NCBI RefSeq assembly: GCF_001514535.1
Contig: NZ_BCNO01000001.1
Coordinates: forward strand, 867,449 to 900,389
Direction: 5' to 3'
DNA length: 32,941 bases
DNA from: Thermodesulfovibrio aggregans
GTDB taxonomy: Bacteria; Nitrospirota; Thermodesulfovibrionia; Thermodesulfovibrionales; Thermodesulfovibrionaceae
A model generated the notes under the pieces. That model did not search any database. It saw only the letters and a program-made list of their open reading frames with translations, and was not told where the DNA came from. The stretch's first letter is position 1; every line of letters begins with the position of its first letter. This document shows, piece by piece, positions 1 to 7,570 of the stretch. Position numbers and translations under genes: made by a program.

Positions 1-96
1 ATTGAGGAACTTGACAGAGTAAGAGCGATAAAGATAAGGACGGAAAAAACAGAGGTTTATGCAAGGACAGCTGCAGAGAGAGTAATCAGATATTGA
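1..96 (+). CDS. transposase C-terminal fragment, IS1634-type (partial)
   Basis: The first base starts an open frame of 31 codons that runs to TGA at 94-96 and ends in TAAERVIRY. The same C-terminus is encoded by the minus-strand transposase remnant at 10326-10757. That copy carries upstream residues typical of IS1634/IS4-like DDE transposases (LDLRPVYHWTERRIKGH). The catalytic core would lie outside the window, so activity cannot be judged from this piece. Confidence 0.85.
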   Translation: MEELDRVRAIKIRTEKTEVYARTAAERVIRY

Positions 97-202
97 GAGC
101 CTTAGGAGTAAAAATCCCGCCAGTAATCCTCAGAGAAATTGTAGTGGAGTAAACAGGACAGGTGCGCCCTAACATATTGAAAATAAAGAATTTTAAATTT
201 TT

Positions 203-220
203 AACTGTCAAAGTCGGGAA
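203..220 (+). repeat. terminal inverted repeat of the left IS copy
   Basis: AACTGTCAAAGTCGGGAA. The same 18-mer recurs as AACTGTCAAAGTCAGGAA at 11041-11058 (one mismatch) and, as an exact reverse complement, at 10202-10219. It marks the end of this IS copy. Confidence 0.85.
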
Positions 221-415
221 GAAGTAGGAAATATTGCCAAGTTTATAGCTTCATTGAATCCTTCAATTCCTTGTCGTTTGCTCGGTTTTTATCCAAATTT
301 TTATATGGATGATTTTCCTTTTACTCCAAAGAAATTAGCTCACGATTGTTATGAAACTGCTTTGAATGCAGGATTAAAAAATGTCTCTATAGGAAATGTC
401 CATTTATTAAAATAA
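221..415 (+). pseudogene. radical-SAM (PFL-activase-like) protein, 3' fragment truncated by IS
   Basis: Right after the IS end, an open frame of 64 codons runs to TAA at 413-415. It reads EVGNIAKFIASLNPSIPC, then LLGFYPNFYMDDFPFTP, and ends GLKNVSIGNVHLLK. This resembles the C-terminus of radical-SAM proteins related to pyruvate formate-lyase activating enzymes, in particular the AmmeMemoRadiSam group, which end with a similar 'GNVHLL'. The radical-SAM cysteine motif would be in the N-terminal part, which is missing here. The likely history is that the IS inserted into the gene, leaving the 5' half, if it survives, left of the window. The family assignment is from memory of the C-terminal pattern and is moderately secure. 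Confidence 0.65.
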
Positions 416-416
416 A

Positions 417-437
417 GGGAGGCATATGATGCCTCCC
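417..437 (-). terminator. glnA terminator hairpin
   Basis: GGGAGGCAT and ATGCCTCCC form a perfect 9-bp stem with a 3-nt loop. On the minus strand it lies 5 nt past the glnA stop and is followed by a T-rich run (TTTATTTTAA). It may also stop plus-strand readthrough from the radical-SAM fragment. Confidence 0.75.
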
Positions 438-442
438 CAAAA

Positions 443-1777
443 TTAAAGAATTGGCAAATATCTTTCAATTTCATAAGGAAAGATTCTTATACGATAATCA
501 TCCCACTCCTTTTTCTTGCTCTCAATAAGATTTGTAAAGATATGGTCTCCCAGAGTTTCTCTAAGTAAATCGCTTTTTTCAGCATACTCAATGGCTTCAA
601 TTAAACTGCCTGGTAAGTTATCTATTCCGAGTGCTTTTCTTTCTTCTGGATCAAGGTGATAAACATCCTTTTCAATTGGCTCAGGTAGCTTATATTTCTT
701 TTCTACTCCTGTTAATCCAGCATTTAACATACATGCAAAGGCTAAATAGGGATTACATGAAGGGTCTGGACTGCGCAACTCAATTCTTGTTGCCTTTTCT
801 TTCCCTGGCTTGTAAAGGGGAACTCTTATCAATGCAGACCTATTCCTTCTTGCCCAGCAGATATATACAGGAGCTTCATATCCGGGAACTAATCTTTTAT
901 AGGAATTTACCCATTGATTTAAAACGAGAGTAATTTCCTTTATGTGAGTTAGAAGTCCTGCTATATAGCTTTTTGCAATATCGGAAAGGTAGTATTTGTC
1001 TTTTGGATCAAAAAATGCGTTTTTATCTCCCTTAAAGAGTGACTGATGAGTATGCATACCACTTCCATTTTCACCAAATAGTGGTTTTGGCATAAATGTA
1101 GCATAAACACCATGCTGTTTTGCAATCTCCTTTACTACGACCCTATAAGTCATAACAATATCAGCCATTTGAAGTGCCTCGGCATACCTTAAGTCTATTT
1201 CGTGCTGTGAAGGTGCAACTTCGTGGTGTGAATATTCTACCTTAATTCCCATTTGCTCAAGAGCTAAAATAGTGTCTCTACGAAGGTCCTCTGCAGCATC
1301 AAGTGGATAGTCAAAATAACCACCTTCATCAAGAATTTCTGTTCCTTTATCTGTTTTGAAATAGAAAAACTCAAGTTCTGGACCAAGATAAAATGTATAA
1401 CCTTTTTTCGAAGCTTTTTCAAGATTTGTTTTGAGAATATATCGGGGGTCTCCTTTATATGGTGTCCCGTCTGGTTCGTAAATATCACAGAACATTCTTG
1501 CTACAGGGCTTTCTTTCGGTCTCCACGGTAGAATGGCAAAAGTTGTTGGATCAGGTCTTGCAATCATGTCTGATTCATCAATTCGGGCAAAGCCATGTAT
1601 TGATGAACCATCAAAACCCATACCCTCTGAGAAAGCAACCTCAAGCTCTTCTACTGGAATAGCAAAACTTTTAAGTTGTCCAAGAATATCAGTAAACCAG
1701 AGCCTAATAAATTTAATGTTCATCTCCTTGACCAGTTTCATTACATCTTTTTCATCTCTTGGCTTTGAGTAAGTCAT
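443..1777 (-). CDS. glnA: type I glutamine synthetase (GSI-alpha type)
   Basis: Cytoplasmic enzyme that makes glutamine from glutamate, ammonia and ATP. It is about 444 aa, the usual length of short GSI-alpha enzymes. Visible motifs are GMGFDGSSIHGF in the N-terminal domain, GPELEFF and NGSGMHTHQSLF for metal and substrate binding, and RNRSALIRVP plus TRIELRSPDPSCNPYLAF in the C-terminal half. The adenylylation motif NLYDLP of GSI-beta enzymes is absent, so control by GlnE is unlikely. An arginine sits in the HGFARIDESDM segment, where GSI-alpha enzymes place the residue involved in feedback inhibition by glutamine. I chose ATG at 1777 because AAGGAGGA lies just upstream. The longer frame opens at a TTG at 1813 with no ribosome site and falls inside a leader hairpin. 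It is divergent from the glutamate synthase operon and shares an operator-like motif with it. Confidence 0.96.
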   Translation of the reverse strand: MTYSKPRDEKDVMKLVKEMNIKFIRLWFTDILGQLKSFAIPVEELEVAFSEGMGFDGSSIHGFARIDESDMIARPDPTTFAILPWRPKESPVARMFCDIYEPDGTPYKGDPRYILKTNLEKASKKGYTFYLGPELEFFYFKTDKGTEILDEGGYFDYPLDAAEDLRRDTILALEQMGIKVEYSHHEVAPSQHEIDLRYAEALQMADIVMTYRVVVKEIAKQHGVYATFMPKPLFGENGSGMHTHQSLFKGDKNAFFDPKDKYYLSDIAKSYIAGLLTHIKEITLVLNQWVNSYKRLVPGYEAPVYICWARRNRSALIRVPLYKPGKEKATRIELRSPDPSCNPYLAFACMLNAGLTGVEKKYKLPEPIEKDVYHLDPEERKALGIDNLPGSLIEAIEYAEKSDLLRETLGDHIFTNLIESKKKEWDDYRIRIFPYEIERYLPIL

Positions 1778-1806
1778 AAGATCCTCCTTAGTTTTTAATT
1801 TTATAT

Positions 1807-1819
1807 GAGGCAAAGCCTC
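1807..1819 (-). other. small hairpin in glnA leader
   Basis: GAGGC and GCCTC pair around a 3-nt loop in the 5' untranslated region of glnA, about 15 nt upstream of the Shine-Dalgarno. No T-tract follows, so it is not a classical terminator. Its function is unknown. Confidence 0.35.
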
Positions 1820-1900
1820 TTTTTTAGAATCAAATGTTATATATACTTTAACATTTAACCAACAGACTTTAAAAATTTATCAATAATTATTTCATTTAAC

Positions 1901-1914
1901 GGCAAACGGTTGCC
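1901..1914 (-). promoter_or_regulatory. operator-like or leader hairpin motif of glnA
   Basis: In the transcription direction it reads GGCAACCGTTTGCC. GGCAA and TTGCC can pair around a 4-nt loop. It starts 10 nt after the -10 box (9-nt gap), about +4 of the transcript. The glt operon has GGTAACCTTTTGCC (12 of 14 identical) in the same orientation with the same 9-nt gap. It is either a repressor operator or a 5' RNA element, and the sequence alone does not decide. Confidence 0.6.
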
Positions 1915-1923
1915 ATCAAAATT

Positions 1924-1952
1924 ATCATATCAGTAAATATTTTTTTTGTCAA
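1924..1952 (-). promoter_or_regulatory. glnA promoter
   Basis: TTGACA (1947-1952) and TATGAT (1924-1929) on the minus strand are separated by 17 nt, a near-consensus sigma-70 promoter. The predicted start is near 1917, giving a leader of about 140 nt before the chosen glnA start. Confidence 0.8.
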
Positions 1953-2177
1953 GAGTTTTATTCCTATGCATTTCTTCATTGGACACTCTACTGGATTGTA
2001 AGATTTTAGAGATTTTTGATGAAGAATTCTTAACTATCGTAGTATTAATTAACTGAAACTATTTGACCCGAAGGATAAGTTTTACGAGTGTTGCAGAACA
2101 AGCTTAGAAATCTCCAAAAATAATTGGGAAGTGAAAAACAGCATAAATCTGTCAATCTGAAGAAATTAAAAAAAATA

Positions 2178-2207
2178 TTGACAAAAATGTCATTTCTTAG
2201 ATATTCT
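2178..2207 (+). promoter_or_regulatory. glutamate synthase operon promoter
   Basis: TTGACA (2178-2183) and TATTCT (2202-2207) have an 18-nt spacer, consistent with sigma-70. The predicted start is near 2214, giving a short leader of about 34 nt before the ATG at 2248. Confidence 0.75.
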
Positions 2208-2211
2208 AAAA

Positions 2212-2230
2212 CAAAAGGTAACCTTTTGCC
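2212..2230 (+). promoter_or_regulatory. palindromic operator-like site at the glt start
   Basis: CAAAAGGT-A-ACCTTTTG at 2212-2228 is a perfect 17-bp palindrome lying on the predicted transcription start. Overlapping it, GGTAACCTTTTGCC (2217-2230) matches the glnA motif at 12 of 14 positions with identical spacing to the -10 box. A regulator bound here would block initiation or early elongation. Confidence 0.6.
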
Positions 2231-2247
2231 TATGGAGATAAAAAAAT

Positions 2248-3357
2248 ATGTGTAGACTGGCAGCTATAACTTCATCAAAATATTTTTCGCCAATGGAAAA
2301 CATTCTTGCCCTTGAGACAATGAAAGAAGGGCACGATGGCTCTGGGCTTGGTCTTACACTTAAAGACCTTGGTGGTGAGTTTAAAGATTTGAAAGAATAT
2401 CCAATTCTTTCAGGAATATGCTCAAAAAAAGGTAGAGAGACTCTTGATGCCTATATGGATGAAATGGGCTTTAAGCTTCTTTACAGATGGAGGCCTAAAA
2501 TAAAGCCTGTTAAGGGAATTGTTGCAAGAGATTTTTATTTTGCCAGTGTTTATGACTATCCTGAGGAATGGAAAGACAAACCCTTTGAAGAAAAAGAACA
2601 GCTTCTTATGAATATAAGATTAACCCTGCGAAAAATGGGTGAAGCTGATGAATCTATCTTTGTTTTTTCTTTTTATCCTGATGTGATAACACTCAAAGAA
2701 GTGGGAGACCCTCTTGAGATTGCAGAATTTTTTGGACTTGATAAAGATATTCTCAAAGCTAAAATAATTTTTGCACAGGGCAGGCAGAACACCAACTATC
2801 AGATTTATCTTTATGCCTGCCATCCCTTTTTCCTTCAGGGATACTGCACAATGACAAATGGTGAAAACACAGCCTTTGTTCCTATAAGAGAGTTCCTGAT
2901 GAGCAGAGGGTTCCCGGGTTACATGGGATATAACTCTGACAGCGAGGTTTTTTGTCATATTCTTCATTATTGTATGAGACAGCTCAAATTTCCACTGACT
3001 TATTATAAAGATATAATCACTCCTTTAAAATGGGAAGAAATTGAGCAAAGACCTGACAGAGAAGCTCTTTCACTTTTAAAAATGTCCCTTCGTTCATTGT
3101 GTATTGATGGTCCTAACATGGTCATAGGGTTTATTCCTGATGGAACGTGCTTTATGGTTCAGGATGCTAAAAAACTCAGACCAGGTGTTGTTGGAGGAGT
3201 ACCGGGCAAATACGCATTAATGTCTGAACTTTGCGGATTAGATAAAGTTATTCCTGAAAGAGATGAATCAAAGGATATATATCCAATGAAGTATGATATG
3301 GTGATTGTATCACCTGGTGCAAAGGAGGTAAAAGTATGGAACCAGCTGCAGGCTTAA
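2248..3357 (+). CDS. glutamate synthase, class II glutamine amidotransferase subunit
   Basis: The 369-aa protein begins MCRLAAITSS, so Cys2 becomes the N-terminal nucleophile of an Ntn-type glutamine amidotransferase after methionine removal. It corresponds to the amidotransferase domain that heads bacterial GltB, here a separate protein as in archaeal-type split glutamate synthases. It would release ammonia from glutamine for the FMN subunit encoded next. Other visible family features are the HDGSGLGL segment near residue 30 and MTNGENTAF in the middle. The ATG follows GGAG at 8-nt spacing. The stop overlaps the start of the next gene by 22 nt, so the two are probably translationally coupled. 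GlxB of N-methylglutamate systems is a relative, but the FMN and GltD-type neighbours favour glutamate synthase. Confidence 0.88.
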   Translation: MCRLAAITSSKYFSPMENILALETMKEGHDGSGLGLTLKDLGGEFKDLKEYPILSGICSKKGRETLDAYMDEMGFKLLYRWRPKIKPVKGIVARDFYFASVYDYPEEWKDKPFEEKEQLLMNIRLTLRKMGEADESIFVFSFYPDVITLKEVGDPLEIAEFFGLDKDILKAKIIFAQGRQNTNYQIYLYACHPFFLQGYCTMTNGENTAFVPIREFLMSRGFPGYMGYNSDSEVFCHILHYCMRQLKFPLTYYKDIITPLKWEEIEQRPDREALSLLKMSLRSLCIDGPNMVIGFIPDGTCFMVQDAKKLRPGVVGGVPGKYALMSELCGLDKVIPERDESKDIYPMKYDMVIVSPGAKEVKVWNQLQA

Positions 3358-5003
3358 GGCTTGATTTTAACCATAAATTAACAATAAAAGAGTTTCCTTA
3401 CATAATTCGCTGGAGAGAAGACAGGTGTAAAAGATGCGGACAATGTACAGCTGTATGTCCTCAGGGAGCAATCAGACCGGCTGTTAAATATATGAGAGTT
3501 ATTGAATCAGGAGGAGATACTCCAAAGCCAAGGCCTGTAAGAAGAATTATTCATGTAATTGAACAGGTAAACGATATAGAGCATTACTGTACAGGCTGTG
3601 CCATCTGTGCCCTTGTTTGTCCCAACAATGCAATAGAGCCAGAGTATAATCCTCAGAATAAGTTTCTCTTTTATAAAAATCGTGGAGGAGAAGGATATAA
3701 AAGAGGCGGAAGGAGAAATGATCCAGGTGTGTCAACTCTTGACAGGCTTAAATTCACAAGAATCTCAATGCTTACAGACCCTGCTCTCGATGCTGGAAGA
3801 CACGAATTCAGGGTCCGCTCATACATTGGTAGAATTCTTCCTCCTGAGGAATTACCCCTTAAAGTTGAAAATGGCAGACTTGTTGTTGATAAATCTTCAG
3901 GAAAGTTTATTCCGCCTGTAAGGGAAATCTTTCCTATAATGATTGGAAGCATGTCCATTGGTGCACTTTCTCCAACAATGTGGGAAGGACTTGCTATGGG
4001 AGTTGCCTATCTAAATGAAGTTGAAGGAATTCCTGTTGTTATGTGTTCTGGAGAAGGAGGATTTCCACCAAGACTTCTTAAATCAAGATATGTAAAATAC
4101 TTTATTTTGCAAATTGCCTCAGGTTATTTTGGCTGGGACAGCATAATTCATACTTTACCGTATATGACTGAAGACCCGGCAGCAATAGAAATAAAATACG
4201 GTCAGGGTGCGAAACCAGGAGATGGTGGATTGTTGATGGCTCCAAAGGTTATAAAATTGATTGCAGAAATAAGAGGAGTTCCTCAATTTGTAGACCTTCC
4301 TTCACCACCAACTCATCAAACAAAGTACTCAATTGAAGAATCTGTTATGAAGATGATTCAGTCAATGTCAATGGCTTTTGGCTTCAGGGTACCGGTTTAT
4401 CCAAAAATTTCTGGGACCAGGACTGCAAAGGCTGTGCTTAACAATCTTGCAAGAAATCCCTATGCTGCAGCACTTTGCATAGATGGTGAAGACGGTGGCA
4501 CAGGTGCAGCATACAATGTTTCTCTTGACAAAATGGGACATCCAATTGCATCAAACATTAGAGAGTGCTATCTTGACCTTGTAAAACAGGGCAAACAGAA
4601 CGAACTTCCACTTATTGCTGCAGGAGGAATCGGCAAAAAGGGAAATCTTGCAGCAAATGCAGCAGCGCTCATTATGCTTGGTGCCTCAGCAGTTGCTGTT
4701 GGAAAATACATAATGCAGGCAACTGCTGACTGTCTTGGCGATGAATACAACCGTTGCAATATATGTAACACAGGAAAATGTCCAAGAGGAATCACAACTC
4801 AAGACCCTAAGCTTTACAGGCGTCTTGATCCTGATAAAGTTGCAGAGAGGCTGGTAGAAGTATTTAAAGCTGCTGATGTAGAGCTTCGTAAGATATTTGC
4901 ACCAATGGGAAGAAGCACAGAACTTCCAATTGGAATGTCTGATGGACTAAGTATAGATGATAAAGCAATGGCAGAGAGGTTGGAGATAAGCTATGCCTGC
5001 TAA
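3336..5003 (+). CDS. glutamate synthase, ferredoxin-like plus FMN-binding subunit (GltB2 type)
   Basis: The 555-aa protein carries the catalytic alpha/beta-barrel that reduces 2-iminoglutarate, formed from 2-oxoglutarate and ammonia, to glutamate. The N-terminus holds two [4Fe-4S] motifs: Cys31/34/37/41 in CKRCGQCTAVCP and, near residue 85, CTGCAICALVCP. The FMN/substrate core follows, with GEGGFPPRLLKS, AKPGDGGLLMAPKV, SPPTHQTKYS and DGEDGGTGAA. The late cysteines in CNICNTGKCPRGITTQ match the [3Fe-4S] site of GltB. It lacks both the amidotransferase and GXGXG domains, which the flanking genes supply. The ATG at 3336 lies inside the previous gene and is preceded by AAGGAGG. The stop overlaps the next start by 11 nt. 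The ferredoxin-like part suggests that electrons arrive through iron-sulfur clusters. Confidence 0.93.
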   Translation: MEPAAGLRLDFNHKLTIKEFPYIIRWREDRCKRCGQCTAVCPQGAIRPAVKYMRVIESGGDTPKPRPVRRIIHVIEQVNDIEHYCTGCAICALVCPNNAIEPEYNPQNKFLFYKNRGGEGYKRGGRRNDPGVSTLDRLKFTRISMLTDPALDAGRHEFRVRSYIGRILPPEELPLKVENGRLVVDKSSGKFIPPVREIFPIMIGSMSIGALSPTMWEGLAMGVAYLNEVEGIPVVMCSGEGGFPPRLLKSRYVKYFILQIASGYFGWDSIIHTLPYMTEDPAAIEIKYGQGAKPGDGGLLMAPKVIKLIAEIRGVPQFVDLPSPPTHQTKYSIEESVMKMIQSMSMAFGFRVPVYPKISGTRTAKAVLNNLARNPYAAALCIDGEDGGTGAAYNVSLDKMGHPIASNIRECYLDLVKQGKQNELPLIAAGGIGKKGNLAANAAALIMLGASAVAVGKYIMQATADCLGDEYNRCNICNTGKCPRGITTQDPKLYRRLDPDKVAERLVEVFKAADVELRKIFAPMGRSTELPIGMSDGLSIDDKAMAERLEISYAC

Positions 5004-7410
5004 GAAAACAACACAAAGAGAAATGCCAAAAATTGGCTTACATGAAACCCTTATACCATATGAAGAAGTGGTAAAATGGGTTGATGAAAAATCTGTAATT
5101 ATTCATGGAAATGTAAAAGGAAGAAGGATTCCTTCAAGAATTCTTGAGGAATACATTCAGGAAGCTGTCAGAGAAGGTGCAAGAAATTTACATGTCTATG
5201 CCGATGGTCAACATGGAATTGGTGGAAGAATATATCCAAGAGGTGAGACTGTAAAAGTTACAGTTGAAGGACCTGTTGGACAGAGATGTGGTTCAATGGG
5301 AATGTTCGGAACAGAGATAGTGGTAAAAAATGGTGTTTCCGATGATGTTGGATGGCTTAACTGTGGGGCAAAGATTACAGTTTTGGGAGATGCAACAAAT
5401 GGAGCATGGAATGCTGCTGCACAGGGAATTCTCTATGTTCAGGGAAGTGGCGGTGCAAGATGTGACACAATGACAAAACACAATCCAAGATTTGATCCCC
5501 CTCAGTCATGGTATTTCAGAGATGTGGGAGACTCTTTTGCTGAGTTTAAAGCTGGTGGGATCGCGGTTGTCTGCGGAGTAAATCCGCGAAATCCAAGAAC
5601 AGTGCTTGGATACAGACCGTGTGTTGGAATGGTTGGAGGAATTATCTATTTCCGTGGCAGAATTGAGGGTTACAGTGAAAGAGATGTAAAACTTCTGGAA
5701 CTCAGTGAACAGGACTGGCAGTGGTTATGTGAAAATCTTAAGCCATTTCTTACTGCCATTGACAGAATGGATTACTATGATGAACTCACAAAAGATATCG
5801 GGCAATGGCATAAACTTGTCCCATATACACCACAGGAAAGAAGAAGGAGAAGATGGTTTAAGATTAGCATGGAGGAATTCAGAAAAAACTACTGGGAAAA
5901 AGAAGTTGGACAGGGAGGAATTTTTGCAGAATACATTGACCACGAACCAACTGTTATACCATACATTGTAACTGGAAAATATCGTAGATTTAAGCCTGTT
6001 TGGGCAAATGAAAAATATGCACCACCCTGTGCATATAGCTGTCCAACAAATATACCAACGCATAAGAGAACAGCACTTATAAGACTTGGAAAAGTTAAAG
6101 AGGCATTAGAACTTGTTCTTGAGTACAGCCCTCTTCCTGCCACAGTTTGTGGGATGATTTGTCCAAATCTTTGTATGCAGGCATGCACTCGTGGAAGAAT
6201 TGATGCTCCTATTTCTGCAAAAGAGCTTGGTAAAGCTTCAGCTTTGCTTCCTCCTCCAAAGAAGGCAGAGCCAACAGGACACAAAGTTGCAGTAATTGGT
6301 GCAGGACCTGCTGGAATGTCTGTTGCATGGCAACTAAGCCTTAAAGGACATACTGTAACAGTATATGAAGCAACAGACAAAATTGGTGGGAAAATAGAGC
6401 TTTGTATCCCTGAGCACAGACTTGACAAAAGAATACTTCACATGGAAATAGAAAGATTTAAGGAAGTTGTTCAAGATATTCGTCTTAATACACGGGTTAC
6501 AAAAGAGCTTTTTGAAACAATACGTAAAGAAAACGAATTTGTTGTAATAGCGGTTGGAGCACACAAACCAAGAAAAATTCCTTTCCCTGGCTCAGAGCAT
6601 GCTATCTCAGCCTATGAATTTTTAAGGGCAATAAATGAAGGTAAAACCTTTGATCTTAAAGAAAAAAAAGTGGTAATAATTGGTGCTGGTAATGTTGGAA
6701 TGGATGCTGCGGTGGAAGCTTACCTGTGTGGAGCAGAAAAAGTAACTGCAGTTGATATTCAAAAACCAGCATCTTTCGGAGCAGAGCTTGAACGGGCACA
6801 ACAGAAGGGTGTTGAAATCCTCTGGCCAAAGTTTACTGAAAAGTATGTTCCCGAGGAAAAGAAAATATACTTCAAGGATGGAACAACTCTTGATGCAGAT
6901 TTTGTAATTATGGCAATAGGTGATATGCCTGACCTTGATTTTATTCAGCCACAGATTCATACTGAAAAGGGCTGGGTTGTTATAAATGAATTTTTCCAGA
7001 CTTCAGATCCAAAAGTTTACGCAATTGGTGATGTAACAGGCTTAGGACTTGTAACTCATGCAATTGGGCATGGAAGAATTCTTGCTCAATATCTACATGG
7101 AGAATTGATGCATGCACCTGTAACAAGGGATTTAAGGCAGAGAATACCCTATGAAAAAATCAAACTTGACTACTATGAAAGATGCCGTGCTACATCTTCC
7201 CTTGAGCAGGAGGCAGAAAGGTGTCTCAGTTGTGGCTCATGCAGGGATTGCCACATGTGTGAAATGACCTGTTACTGGGGTGCAATAAGCAGAGTGGAAA
7301 AACCTGATGGAAGATATGAGTATGTGGTTGATGACAATAAATGCATTGCCTGTGGCTTCTGTGTCGGAATATGTCCCTGCGGTGTGTGGGAGATGGTTGA
7401 GAATATTTAA
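4993..7410 (+). CDS. glutamate synthase, fused GXGXG domain, GltD oxidoreductase and ferredoxin
   Basis: The 805-aa fusion completes the split glutamate synthase. Residues about 20-270 form the GXGXG beta-helix domain normally at the C-terminus of GltB (glycine-rich GQHGIGGRIYPRGE, VLGDATNGAWNAAAQG). Residues about 350-410 carry GltD-type cysteines (CAYSCPTNIP, CGMICPNLCMQACTRGRID). From about 430 there is an FAD site (VAVIGAGPAGMS) and from about 558 a pyridine nucleotide site (VVIIGAGNVGMDAA), then YAIGDVTGLG closing the FAD domain. The tail, about 743 to the end, adds two clusters: CLSCGSCRDCHMCEMTC and CIACGFCVGICPCG. It would take electrons from NAD(P)H and pass them to the FMN subunit. 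A strong terminator follows. The start overlaps the upstream gene. Confidence 0.92.
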   Translation: MPAKKTTQREMPKIGLHETLIPYEEVVKWVDEKSVIIHGNVKGRRIPSRILEEYIQEAVREGARNLHVYADGQHGIGGRIYPRGETVKVTVEGPVGQRCGSMGMFGTEIVVKNGVSDDVGWLNCGAKITVLGDATNGAWNAAAQGILYVQGSGGARCDTMTKHNPRFDPPQSWYFRDVGDSFAEFKAGGIAVVCGVNPRNPRTVLGYRPCVGMVGGIIYFRGRIEGYSERDVKLLELSEQDWQWLCENLKPFLTAIDRMDYYDELTKDIGQWHKLVPYTPQERRRRRWFKISMEEFRKNYWEKEVGQGGIFAEYIDHEPTVIPYIVTGKYRRFKPVWANEKYAPPCAYSCPTNIPTHKRTALIRLGKVKEALELVLEYSPLPATVCGMICPNLCMQACTRGRIDAPISAKELGKASALLPPPKKAEPTGHKVAVIGAGPAGMSVAWQLSLKGHTVTVYEATDKIGGKIELCIPEHRLDKRILHMEIERFKEVVQDIRLNTRVTKELFETIRKENEFVVIAVGAHKPRKIPFPGSEHAISAYEFLRAINEGKTFDLKEKKVVIIGAGNVGMDAAVEAYLCGAEKVTAVDIQKPASFGAELERAQQKGVEILWPKFTEKYVPEEKKIYFKDGTTLDADFVIMAIGDMPDLDFIQPQIHTEKGWVVINEFFQTSDPKVYAIGDVTGLGLVTHAIGHGRILAQYLHGELMHAPVTRDLRQRIPYEKIKLDYYERCRATSSLEQEAERCLSCGSCRDCHMCEMTCYWGAISRVEKPDGRYEYVVDDNKCIACGFCVGICPCGVWEMVENI

Positions 7411-7429
7411 AATTTATAAATCAATTTCT

Positions 7430-7460
7430 GGCTACTAACTATCAGTTAGTAGCCTTTTTT
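7430..7460 (+). terminator. rho-independent terminator of the glt operon
   Basis: GGCTACTAACT and AGTTAGTAGCC form a perfect 11-bp stem with a 3-nt loop, followed directly by TTTTTT. It lies 20 nt past the last glt gene. Confidence 0.93.
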
Positions 7461-7570
7461 ATAAAATTGCTCAATCTAAAATGATTTCTGTTATCTTTTC
7501 TTTAGCTTTTACCACATTCCATTCAATCTTAGTATATAATTGATTATAATCTATCCATTGGGAGGAAAAA

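Larger units (their letters stand above)
1..222 (+). mobile_element. IS1634-type insertion sequence, 3' end (cut by window edge)
   Basis: Positions 1-222 match, with only a few differences, the reverse complement of about 10200-10430. Both stretches hold the transposase C-terminus, a non-coding tail and a terminal inverted repeat. The terminal repeat here is AACTGTCAAAGTCGGGAA at 203-220. The sequence beyond 220 differs from the other copy and reads into a radical-SAM gene tail, which fixes the element's end. The rest of the element lies left of the window, so it is unknown whether this copy is intact. Confidence 0.85.
1814..2247. promoter_or_regulatory. divergent regulatory region between glnA and the glutamate synthase operon
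   Basis: A 434-bp gap holding the two outward promoters, listed separately, and their shared motif. The middle part, about 1953-2177, shows no gene, repeat or RNA structure that I can recognise. A stretch near 2020-2110 has scattered codon-like runs but every frame is broken. Confidence 0.7.

Noticed and set aside
631-933. Plus-strand open frame inside glnA
   Set aside because: It lies wholly within the well-supported glnA gene, has no ribosome site and no recognisable domain. The same holds for other antisense frames such as 3671-3958, 5889-6428 and 21960-22325.
443-1813. Longer glnA starting at 1813
   Set aside because: The codon at 1813 is TTG without a ribosome site and lies in a leader hairpin. 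The ATG at 1777 follows AAGGAGGA.
1953-2177. Possible decayed gene between glnA and glt
   Set aside because: All frames are broken by stops and no family motif is visible.
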